A DNA stretch of 64,000 nucleotides from Microcebus murinus. Lineage: Eukaryota > Chordata > Mammalia > Primates > Cheirogaleidae. The stretch covers positions 71,503,381 through 71,567,380 of the forward strand of contig NC_134119.1 in assembly GCF_040939455.1 (NCBI RefSeq). The letters are read 5' to 3'. Numbering within the stretch: position 1 is the first letter of the stretch; each line of letters starts with the position of its first letter. The translations under genes were made by a program, and so were the position numbers. Of the stretch, positions 53,330-64,000 are shown piece by piece. Below the pieces are notes generated by a model. It was given only the letters and a program-made list of their open reading frames with translations, did no database searches and was not told where the DNA came from.

Positions 53330-53740
53330 GGGCTGACACTGGGCCTTTAATCCGAGAGGTCGGGTGAAAGCATCCCAACAGCGACCCCAACTGGGTCGCA
53401 GCAGCGTTACCCAGAAGGCCATGCGTCCATGAAGCTCAGCCAATGAAGGCTCGGAAACGGGTGTTTCCGTCAGGGGACTTCCGGCGGCGTCTTCCCGGCT
53501 GTCGTGTTGGCCTTCGGTGGGGTTTGTTGGCGGCCGACGTTCCTGAGTGCTGGGTCTGTGTCGAGGGGACGGTGGCGGATGGGGTCTGAGGCCCCCTGGC
53601 CCCGCCTGTGGTGACCCAGCAGGCCCAGGATGGGGACCTGGGCGCTCAGGCCGCCCACGCATCCCGAGGGCGGTGGCCCTGCGGAGGGACCTGGGCGAGT
53701 GGGGCTGGGGGCCAACGTGCAGCGGGGTGAGGGTGGGGCT
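53330..53740 (+). promoter_or_regulatory. CpG-rich KRAB-ZNF-type promoter facing right
   Basis: CpG-rich, TATA-less. In + order: ZNF143-like TTACCCAGAAGGC (53407-53419), CCAAT (53440-53444), TTTCCG, and ETS-like GGACTTCCGG (53474-53483). This is the same order as promoters 1 and 2 but reversed in direction. Downstream sequence has several ATGs but no KRAB leader or KRAB exon could be found up to 64 kb. It may drive a gene beyond the window, a non-coding RNA, or be a relic. Confidence 0.6.
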
Positions 53741-53949
53741 GTGCCTCCAGGGAACAAAGTGTGAGCTGGAATTGCCCCTGGAATGGCAGCATTGGCTGTC
53801 CCTTTGTCGTGAGGATGCTAGAAGACATGGAAAAGTTTGAACAAAGGAGGGGTGTGATAATACCGTTTCCCCGAAGATAAGACAGGGTCTTATATTTATT
53901 TTTCCTCAAGAAGACACCCAAGGGCTTGTTTTCAGGGGATGTTATTTAT

Positions 53950-54280
<331 letters not shown>

Positions 54281-54602
54281 GATGTTATTTTTTTAAGTAC
54301 AGTACAACCATCTACATTTATTGAAATATAGTTAAGTCGTCTTCTTCTGGAACATCATCATCACTCTCCGAACCCCGAATGCCATTCTGAATTTCTTGGG
54401 ACTGTATTTCATTTAGAACCATTGGCCCCAATCTCTCAAGTGGAGCCATAGAGCTGTCACGGGGCAGATGAGAAGGGCTGCTCATCTTCTTTCCCCGTTC
54501 TGCCACACGCATGGGTTGTGCAGATGCCCTGCGTGGCCACGCCCGTCACTAGGGCTTATTTTTGGGGTGGGGCTTCTATTGTCCACATGCTTAGACATCC
54601 TG

Positions 54603-54940
54603 GCCAGGCGCGGTGGCTCACGCCTATTAATCCTAGCACTCTGGGAGGCCGAGGCGGGCGGATTGCTCGAGGTCAGGAGTTCGAAACCAGCCTGAGCAAG
54701 AGCGAGACCCCGTCTCTACTATAAATACAAAGAAATTAATTGGCCAACTAATATATATAGAAAAAATCAGCCGGGCATCATGGCACATGCCTGTAGTCCC
54801 AGCTACTCGGGAGGCTGAGGCAGGAGGATTGCTTGAGCCCAGGAGTTTGAGGTTGCTGTGAGCTAGGCTGATGCCACAGCAGTCACTCTAGCCTGGGCAA
54901 CAAAGTGAGACTCTTCTCTCAAAAAAAAGAAAAGAAAAAA
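54603..54940 (+). mobile_element. Alu-type SINE (nested)
   Basis: Sense near-consensus Alu; ATCCTG on both sides as a short duplication. Confidence 0.94.
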
Positions 54941-54952
54941 ATCCTGCTAGGG

Positions 54953-55856
54953 AGCTCTTCGTGCTCTGCTCTCTCTGTCTGCGCGCCCCTCTCTCTCCCT
55001 CCTCACTCTTTCCCTCTCTCCTCTGTCTCCCCGCCGGGCTGGCCGGCCGCTGGCAGCGGTGGTCAGTCGTGGGTGTCTTCCTGGCGCCCGCTGCGGAGGC
55101 TGCTGCTGAGCCCAGGGGAGCAGCAGGCGCCTGCGGCTGGCGCTGCCTTTGCACGGCAGTCGGTGCTCGGGCACTTCTGAGCCCGGCCGGGGGACTGGAC
55201 TGCAGGCCTGGGCTCATCTGTAAGAACAACCCTTGCAGAGTAGTTGGTGATGTCTGCCTGAAGCCACTGCTTGGAACTCACCTAGGTCAGGTGGGGGAAC
55301 TCAGCTGGAGTCGCCCCAACCTCGCTGACTCATTGCTTTCTTCCCAAGCTTCCGACCCTCCTCACAGCACCATAATGGAGTTTTAAGATGTCCATCGGCA
55401 TGTTGTCCTTGAATAAAGAATGAGAGTCTGGAAGCCCAGCCGGGCCAGTGCCCATTCACAGATTCTACACTAACCTCTTGGCCAAAGACCTAAAGTTTGG
55501 AGCCTACTCCTTTGGGGACTTGCTGTTGGGAAGGCTGTGATGTCCAGGTGACGGTTCCTAATGCCTGACCTGCAGGCTGTGCCAAGTGGAGAGCCACGCC
55601 CTTTCCCCCATTTGCTGTGGATTTTGCTAATACTAAGGATGTCCTCTAGTTGTGTTGAGCAGATCCTAGGAACTTCTTTCCTGTATTAACCTGTGTGAAC
55701 AGCTATAATCTTATTGGAGAAAAAATTACTTAGAAATTTGGGGGCACTTACCTGTCAAGTAGATAGCTTTCACTTGCATTTGCTTTATCTTGTGCAACAA
55801 TCTGGTTTTATCTGAAAGACTCCAATAAAATATTTTAAACAAACAAACAAAAAAAA
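54953..55856 (+). pseudogene. Processed retrocopy of an unidentified transcript
   Basis: It begins with a C/T-rich, then CpG-rich 5'UTR-like segment (54960-55200), has no introns evident, a polyadenylation signal AATAAA (55824-55829) and an A-rich tail with CAAA repeats to 55856. The 11-12-bp direct repeat ATCCTGCTAGGG / ATCCTGTAGGG flanks it. These are the marks of L1-mediated retroposition. No long protein frame survives; the longest frames run through the G/C-rich 5' part and show no known domain. The parent gene was not recognised. Confidence 0.7.
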
Positions 55857-55905
55857 TCCTGTAGGGCTTATTTTATGGGTAGGTCTTATTTTCGAGGAAA
55901 CGGTA

Positions 55906-56715
55906 TTAGAGTTTAAACGTTCTCCAAAGACTTTCAAGAAAAAACGGAGTGGAAGGGGGTTGAGACGGAGCAGAGACCACTCTTATAGACAGCATTGGTA
56001 GCAGGAATGCAACACTTTTCATTTGAGGCCACTGCATAAGTTACAGCAGTTTGATTGGTTACACGTTGCTACATTCCAAGGAAGATTACTTTATGACTCT
56101 ATGAAGAGGGGCAGTATCTGAGGGGGTCTTACCTCTGGTGCTGTTTGGTCTTTATCATTTACAGGAAAAAAATTAAAATGTATTATGCTTTGCAGCTGCA
56201 TGTCCTGTGACTCAGACTGCATAGTCACGTTCCTCTCAAGGTTCAAAATAATTTAAAGTTCTAACAGCTTTAAGTTTGAAGTATTTAATTTTGCACATTC
56301 CAGGTCCATTTTTGAAAAGAGAGCAAGTAGAGCTTTGGATGTTGTAGGGGAAGGAAGAAAGGGAGGAAACAAAGGTGACCCTAGAATTTTTGGTCCAAGA
56401 GGCTGTAGGGGGATAGAAGCTCCATCAGCTGGGATGGGGAAGTTGGTGTTGGGTTAACTTTACTTGGGAGTATGGGAGGTTTCGTGTTGGTCCTGTGGAG
56501 AATCTGGGATGCTGGAGAGAACAGTGAGTGAAGGCATCATGTGGACAGCTACACACGCAGTCTGGCAAACTGTGGAGGGATTCAGGATGGAGTCATCCAA
56601 GAGTGGAGATTACTGTGTGGACCAGGCTGGAATTGTGGGTCACGTGTAGCAGGGGGACAGGTCTGGAGGTAATGCTGATAAAGGATCAGAAAGCACATGG
56701 TACATGTTGAGTAGC
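55906..56715. other. Unassigned DNA
   Basis: No exon or named repeat recognised; short open frames at 56464-56710 lack domains. Confidence 0.45.
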
Positions 56716-57371
<656 letters not shown>

Positions 57372-58864
57372 GAGTGGCTTTTCTAATTAGCACTTGGTTG
57401 GGGTTTCTGGGCATTTCCCAGGCTACAGTGTTAGGAGATGGTGCACTGGCCCTCCCAGCCCTCTTGGACAACCACTGATTTACTTTCCCCTAGCAGTAAG
57501 TGCATTTGCATTTTCTATATTTTTGTTGAGTGGAATAATCACTAAATAGTTAGTTTTTCCCCTGCTTTTGTGTAATTTAATCTGATTTAGTAAAAATTAG
57601 ATTTGAAAATTACATTTCATTTCTTCTTCTTAGAGATTGCAATCTTGCTATGTTGCCTTGGTGGGTCTTGAACTCTTGGTCTCAAGCAATCCTCCTAGCT
57701 CAGCCTCCTGAGTAGTTGCCATTACAGGCTCAAGCCATTGCACCTGGGTCTGAAAATTACATTTCATTTTGTTTTAAGGATTTAAACACTATCAAATATA
57801 TTAAAATATGCCTTAATTGTTTAAATGGCATTTTAAACCAGTATGCTTATGTAATATAGAAACTCTGAATAACATTCATGCCTAAATAAATTTTTTGCTT
57901 CCAATAAATTCAGTACCAGTGCTGTTTTTCATAATGCAGCCATTTCTTTTCAGGAATAATTTCTTGTCCCCTACTTAACTGGGAATGTGTAGATTTTTTT
58001 GAAGGCTTTCAGTCTGATCTATTACTATTCTTCATGGCGTAAAATTGTCACATAGTGTTCAGTGGCTGTGAGAGTGAAAGGACAATGAATATGATTTTAC
58101 TACATGGGAATCAAGAATCTCTTAATTCTCAGCAAAACAAAATAATGAGCTTTAAAAATCATGCCAATTTAAAATAAACCGCAAATTATCCTTGGTACAA
58201 GAATTCTATTTTGTGAGAGAGTGTGTGTAACCTGATTTGGTGTCTCAGTGGCGTCTTCCTTCCTAGCTCTCAGTGTATGTGGTATTTACAGTGAGAATGT
58301 TGCATATACTCTTAGTGCCGCATCATTTAATACATGTAAACCAGCACAGCAGTGTCACATACCGCTCACTGTGAATACAGACATGCTCTTTAATCTGCAT
58401 TCCACTGTGTGCACTATTGGCTGCTGGCTGGCTCATTGGCTGGTTGAGTACAGTGAGGGAGGCGAGTTCATTATTCCTCTCATTGCCTCTAGGGCCCTTC
58501 CTTCAGGCCATGTCAACTTCCAGCAAGGTGACCAGATTTGTGCAATTAATGCTGATTCACCTGCTCTGGGCGTTTGAAGCCCCAAAACTGGGGCAAGTAC
58601 TGAGCAAATGAAGTTCAGGAGGATAGTGTAAATAAAGTAGACCTGAAAATATCCTTCATGATTCTGTATTCATATCTGATGAAACCCAACTACTATGCGG
58701 CATATGGGAAATACAGCAGTGGAAAAGAAAGTGCTTCCATTCCCTCTTCTGATGTGAACACCTCAATAGAGGAGGAACAAAGTATCCCAGCGTCTAAACT
58801 CCAAACCTTCTGTTTTGGATCTTTGATAGATCTTTCTCAGTCCTTGTAAGAGTTTCCCTTACAT
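57372..58864. other. Mostly unassigned DNA with an Alu half-element
   Basis: 57630-57749 is one old antisense Alu arm. A 109-codon frame at 58248-58577 (+) has hydrophobic parts but no recognised domain and is probably chance. Nothing else identified. Confidence 0.45.
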
Positions 58865-59009
58865 GGCCAGGCGCGGTGGCTCACGCCTGTAATCCTAGCT
58901 CTCTGTGAGGCCAAGGCGGGCGGATTGCTCGAGGTCAGGAGTTCGAAACCAGCCTGAGCAAGAGCGAGACCCCGTCTCTACTATAAATAGAAATAAATTA
59001 ATTGGCCAA

Positions 59010-59067
<58 letters not shown>

Positions 59068-59222
59068 TTAGCCGGGCATGGTGGCGAATGCCTGTAGTCC
59101 CAGCTACTCGGGAGGCTGAGGCAGGAGGATTGCTTAAGCCCAGGAGTTTGAGGTTGCTGTGAGCCACAGCACTCACTCTAGCCTGGGCAACAAAGCGAGA
59201 CTCTGTCCCCCCCCTCCCCCCC
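58865..59222 (+). mobile_element. Alu-type SINE with long (AT)n
   Basis: Sense Alu; the 'taatatatat' middle has expanded to about 25 AT units (59012-59062). The tail is 'cccccccctccccccc' followed by AAAA. Confidence 0.94.
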
Positions 59223-59389
59223 AAAAATGTTTCTCTTACACTGTCCTTCAGTGGGTTCTGCATCAGAAAAACAATCAATGAACTAACAAATAATAAATAA
59301 AAGTCTCAGTGTCAGCAAGCACAACTGGTGTAATTCTGAAATAGCTACTATTACACAAAAAATATAGGAGGCTACTGTTTTGTATTAAG

Positions 59390-59600
59390 CCTCTGCACTA
59401 GGCCCCCAACAAATCAGACTGAAAAACAAAATGGAGTCACCCATGTTAAAATTCCACATCACCAAACTCAAACTAAGTTGTTATCTGACCCTCTCAGAAA
59501 TCAGGAGACAGAAATAACAGCCAAATTCAAAGGAACACTTATTCTATTTTATGGAATGAAGTATTGCCCAATAAAGCCAGGTAAGATATTTAAACTAAAT
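59390..59600. other. Possible LTR-derived fragment
   Basis: 'gtattaagcctctgcactaggcccccaacaaatcagactgaaaaacaaaatggagtc' through 'ttatctgaccctctcagaaatcaggagacag' looks like an old LTR; family not certain. Confidence 0.35.
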
Positions 59601-59619
59601 TTGTTGTAAGTTTGCCCCA

Positions 59620-59883
59620 CCCCCTTTTTTGAAGCTGGAGTACAGTGGCATGATCATAGGTCACTGTAGCCATGATTGCATGGGCTCAGGTGATCCTCCT
59701 GCCTCATTCTCCTGAGTAGCTGGAACTATGTATAGGTGCACAACTGGATGAATTTTTTATTTTTTGTAGAGATGGGGTCTCACTATGTTGCCCAGGCTGG
59801 TTTGAACACCTGGCCTCAAGTAATCCTCCCTCCTCAGTCTCCCAAAGTATTGGGATTATAGGTGCAACCACCATGTCTGGCTA
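59620..59883 (-). mobile_element. Older Alu-type SINE
   Basis: Antisense, diverged, without A/T middle. Confidence 0.85.
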
Positions 59884-59952
59884 AATTTGCCCTTTAGACA
59901 CTACAAAACTATAAGTTAGCTAGTGAAAATTTTTGAAATTCAGAGCTGCTGT

Positions 59953-60751
59953 TCACCCCTAGTCCAGCTAGTCAGGAGGCTAAGGTGGGAAGATCATTTG
60001 AGCTTAGGAGTTCAAGGCTGCTGTGGATGGAAAAATCTAAGCCCTGAAATATCTGAAAGATTATTTTGAGCCAAATTTGAGGACCAGGACCTGGAGCCAC
60101 TCTTAAGAAGCTTTGAGCAAGTGGGCTCACTGTGGCTGGGTTACAGTTTAGTTTTACACATTTTTAGAGACACAAGGGTTACACAGGCAAAGTCACAAAT
60201 TAATACATGAGAGGCATACATTGGTTTGGGCCAAAAAAGGTGGGACATCTCGAAGCAGGGGCTTACAGGTTATTGGTGGGTTTAAAGATTCTTTGGCTGG
60301 CAATTGGCTGAGAGAGTTAGACTTTATCTAGAAGACTAGAAAGAATATGCTTATTTTAAGATAAGGGTGTGAGCACTCTGGGAGGTCCAGACAGGAGAAC
60401 ATTTTAAATTTACAATAGGCGCCTGCTAGGATGCTTGAGTTAAGACATTTTAAATTTATGATAGGCATCTGCTAGGATGCTTGAGTTAAGACAGGGGCTT
60501 CTTATTTTTTAGGTGATGTTAATGCCATACCAGAATCAGGTTGGGAAGTAAACCACTGCTTTATTTGGTTAACAACAGCTGCTCAGTGGGAATTTACCAT
60601 TTGTCAGCCTTACCCAGCTGGCCTCCTTAGGAAGGAATTTTTAGCAAAAGAAAAAAAATCAGAGTTCAGTTCTCACTGCAGTGCACCATGATTGTAAAGT
60701 CACGGCACTCCAGTTGGGTAAAAGAGCAAGATCCTATCCCTAAAAAAAAAC
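59953..60751 (+). mobile_element. Old Alu arm split by an LTR-like insertion
   Basis: Sense Alu text 'agtcaggaggctaaggtgggaagatcatttgagcttaggagttcaaggctgctg' stops at 60026 and resumes at about 60663 ('gcagtgcaccatgattgtaaagtcacggcactcc...aaaaaaaaac'). The ~636-bp insert starts TGGAAAAATCTAAGCCCTG and includes a 'gaccaggacctggagccact...aagcaggggcttacagg' segment that I recall from old human LTRs. Confidence 0.65.
60399..60490. repeat. 46-bp tandem duplication
   Basis: Two adjacent 46-bp units (60399-60444, 60445-60490), ACATTTTAAATTT..., differing at 3 positions. Confidence 0.93.
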
Positions 60752-61761
60752 AAAAGGCCATCTCAGGTATTTTGTTGTGGCAGCACAGAGTAACACATTG
60801 TATTACAAGTTGCTCTTGGCCTTTTATAACTGTTGTATCATCATGGCAATCATCTAATCTGATGATTGAGAGTAGCTGAATAGAAGCATTTAAGATGTTG
60901 GATAGAATAAAGTGGGCCAGCATAATGACCACTATGACATATAACTTAAGAAAAATTATTGGTTCCTGTAAGATGTCTCAGACCAGGAATCCTAATTGCC
61001 AAATCTAGGTTGAGATAACAAATCCTAGAGGCCATGAGGATCAACCTTAGAGGAAAACTTTTCTTCCTTAAATATGTAATCTGTTCCACCTGGCCTGTTT
61101 CACTGATATGTGTACAAAAAGATTAGCAATGGCACAGACCTATTACGACTAGGAAATACGAAATCTAGAGCAATATGATCTGATCATTCAACACTGTTTT
61201 TAACAATGAGTTGAGACTGATCTCTCTATTTCATTTAAGGCAGAGGTGCTGTCATTAACTTCTGCCAAATTTAGTGATAAGTTTATTCATATTATATGAT
61301 TCTCACTGATGGGAACACTGCACAAACTTTATTATCACCTAATGTCTGATCAATAGATTGTAATAATTGGTTATACATCCGGATGGAAATGCCATCAGCT
61401 GTGCTCTAGAGGCTGTCAGGTTGCAAAGTTGTAAATCCATACATGGTGGTTACACATTGGTTTAGCCAAAAAAAGGGGGGAAGGGAGATACCTTGAAGCA
61501 GGGACTTAGAGATTACAGGTGGATTCAGAGCTTCTTTAATTTGCAATTGGGGTTGTCTGGTAATAATAATTTGCAGTTGGTTAAAGGAGAAAGACTCTGT
61601 CTAAAAACTTGGAGACAGTGTTAGGGTGGAAAACTTAGCAGGTGTCCCAGTGCAGATGGAGAAAAATTTCTCACACAGAGATTAGGATATAAAAGTACAA
61701 GGTTTATTTTATCTTTTTACAGAGAAGAGATAGAGAAAAAGGTTAAGAGATGGAAAAAGAG
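60752..61761. other. LTR-like piece and unassigned DNA
   Basis: 61440-61580 ('ttacacattggtttagccaaaaaaagg...ccttgaagcagggacttag') repeats the pattern of 60215-60290, so it is a second diverged copy of the same LTR-like family. The rest is unassigned. Confidence 0.45.
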
Positions 61762-62048
61762 GCCAGGCAAGGTGGCTCATGTCTGTAATCCTAGCACTCT
61801 GGGATGCCAAGATTAGAGGATCACTTGAGGTCAGGAGTTCAAGACCAGCCTGAGCAAGAGCAAGACCCCCATCTCAACTAAAAATAAAATTAAAAAAATT
61901 AGCCCAGCATGGAGACTTGTACCTGTAATCCCAGCTACTTGAGAGGCTCAGACAGGAGGACTGCTTGGGCCCAGGAGTTGGAAGTTCCAGTGAACTATGA
62001 TGATGCCACTGCATTCTGGACAGGGCAACAGACTTAGACTGTCTTAAA
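61762..62048 (+). mobile_element. Older Alu-type SINE
   Basis: Sense Alu, diverged, no lemur middle. Confidence 0.88.
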
Positions 62049-62052
62049 AAAG

Positions 62053-62346
62053 AGGCCGGGCACGGAGTCTCACGCCTGTAATCCTAGCACTCTGGGAGGC
62101 CAAGGTGGGATGATCGCTCAAGGTCAGGAGTTTGAAACCAGCCTGCGCAACAGCCGAGATCCCATCTATACAGAAAAAATCACCTGGACATGGTCGTGCA
62201 TGCCTGTACTCCCAGCTACTTGGGAGGGTGAGGCAGTAGGATCGCTTGAGCCCAGGAGTTTGAGGTTGCTGTGAGCGAGGCTGACTCCATGGCACTCACT
62301 CTAGCCTGTGCAACAAAGCAAGACTCCGTCTCAAAAAACAAAAAAA
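62053..62346 (+). mobile_element. Alu-type SINE with shortened middle
   Basis: Sense Alu directly after the previous one; the A/T middle is reduced ('tctatacagaaaaaatcacctgg'). Confidence 0.9.
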
Positions 62347-62427
62347 CAAGAAATTAGGAATAAAGCACACTAACAGATTGAGAAAAGGAAATAAATGGAA
62401 ATATTTTGTATAAAAATTTTGACATAG

Positions 62428-62747
62428 GCCGGACGCAGTGACTCACGGCCTGTAATCCTATTACTCTGGGAGGCTGAGGTGGATTGCTCAAGGTCAGGAG
62501 TTCAAGGTCAGCCTGAGCAACAGCCGAGACCCCATCTCTACTAAAAATAAAAAGAAATTAATTGGCCAATTAAAAATATATAGAAAAAAAATTACCCAGA
62601 CATAGTGGCACATGCCTGTTGTCCCAGCTACTCGGGAGGCTGAGGCAGGAGGATCGCTTGAGCTCAGGAGTTTGAGGTCACTATGAGCTAGGCTGACACC
62701 ACGGCACTCTAGCCCGGGCAACAAAGTGAGGCTCTATCTCAAAAAAA
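62428..62747 (+). mobile_element. Alu-type SINE
   Basis: Sense Alu with perfect duplication ATTTTGACATA on both sides. Confidence 0.95.
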
Positions 62748-63460
62748 ATATTTTGACATAAATTCTAGTCATTTTTAAGCTAGACAACTGACTTCACATG
62801 AGAATTAAAAATTGTTTTAAGTAGAAAGAGCTTGCAGATGCTCTAATTACTGAAAACTCTGCCTGTATAAACTGCACGGTTTTAAAGAAAATAAAGGCTC
62901 TTAAATTTCTTCTGATGACAAAGGTTTTGTGGAGCATAATTAGGGTGTTATCAAGACAATTTCACTTTCCACAAAAGAGATAGGAAGATACCCACAGAAC
63001 ATGTGTATGGTCACAAAGTTGGTTTGAAGAAGCCATTTAAGACGTCTAGATGACACCCCACAAACCTATACTGATTCAGAATCATCAGACATTTTACAGA
63101 GAGAAGAGAGTAAAAAATTAATAGTGAAGATAATATATGCCAGTAAAATATGCTGTCATACAAGTTAATGTTTAGGGATTGAGATTCTTCACATCCTGAT
63201 TATATTAGTATTTGCTATTTACAATCTTTTATTCATGTTTAAGTGCTTTATCTTTCAACAGAAGAGACAGGAAGTTTTACCTCTTGCACTCATCAAACAC
63301 ATACAGATTCCATTTGCAAACCATGCTCCCCAAAGGACAAAAATGCATATCCAAATGTTATAAGGACACTAAATGTCCACTTAAAAACTGAGTAAAACAG
63401 TCTTCTTTGTTCTTCACTTTAGTGAGTGAAGCTCTTACAATGAACATTAAGTGGAGTCAG
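62748..63460. other. Unassigned A/T-rich DNA
   Basis: No feature recognised. Confidence 0.45.
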
Positions 63461-63793
<333 letters not shown>

Positions 63794-64000
63794 AAGTGGA
63801 GCCAATGACTATGCTGGAAACTTAGCTAACATGAAATTCTTATTTCTACAAAGTGTCTATCCCTTCCATTTATGAAAACCCTGAGGAAAAACAAACTAGG
63901 AGGGAAGGAAATTGTAAGGTAAGAGTAAAAAGATAAGGAATAGAAGTAAAGCCATAGCATCTGTGTAGGAAAAAACAACTATTTTTCATCTGCTCATACA

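Noticed and set aside
54888..55386. Several 75-141-codon frames in G/C-rich DNA on both strands
   Set aside because: They fall in the leader of the retrocopy, overlap each other in different frames, and have no domain; G/C-rich DNA has few stops by chance.
58248..58577. 109-codon + frame with hydrophobic segments
   Set aside because: No domain, splice context or conserved motif was recognised; length is compatible with chance. Kept only as an unassigned region.

Overview
The window is nuclear DNA of a primate, most likely a strepsirrhine (lemur or a relative). About 45 Alu-type SINEs are present. Most carry the A/T-rich middle segment (TTGGCCAACTAATATATATAG) and the 'TAATCCTAGCACTCTGGGAGG' 5' box that I associate with lemur and galago Alus. 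CpG-poor DNA, L1 and LTR relics, microsatellites and split coding exons fit this. No prokaryotic operon, CRISPR array or rRNA was seen. The species call is inference.

Layout. 1-5.7 kb: SINEs and an antisense L1 relic. 6.2-7.1 kb: a broken vomeronasal type-1 receptor gene on the + strand. 8.9-17.1 kb: KRAB zinc-finger unit 1 on the - strand, with CpG promoter and first coding exon (16793-16825), KRAB-A exon (12660-12786) and zinc-finger exon (9542-11288). It is disabled by a nonsense codon, a SINE inside the coding exon and a frameshift, yet a 10-finger array stays open. 17.5-24.0 kb: a near-complete, young-looking class II provirus on the - strand, with two 327-bp LTRs differing at 2 sites, a 6-bp target duplication, a tRNA-Phe type primer site, open gag and pol, a dUTPase/protease region broken by one frame change, and almost no env. 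These traits resemble intracisternal A-type (IAP) elements.

25-37 kb: old LTRs, an L1 ORF2 fragment, a decayed class I ERV and dense SINEs. 38.2-44.1 kb: KRAB zinc-finger unit 2 on the - strand, a paralogue of unit 1 with matching exon layout, 3' end and promoter. Its zinc-finger exon is open (8 fingers), but the usual start codon has become GTG; an in-frame ATG 37 codons upstream might replace it. 44-53 kb: SINEs, microsatellites and ancient LTR pieces. 53.3-53.8 kb: a third CpG promoter of the same architecture, facing right, with no recognisable gene after it. 53.9-55.9 kb: a TA-flanked DNA transposon carrying nested SINEs and an unidentified retrocopy. 56-64 kb: SINEs and old LTR sequence.

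The mixture of KRAB zinc-finger paralogues and V1R relics resembles the zinc-finger/V1R clusters known at the end of human chromosome 19q. KRAB zinc-finger proteins commonly silence retroelements, and here a recent provirus lies directly upstream of, and in the same direction as, one member of such a cluster.
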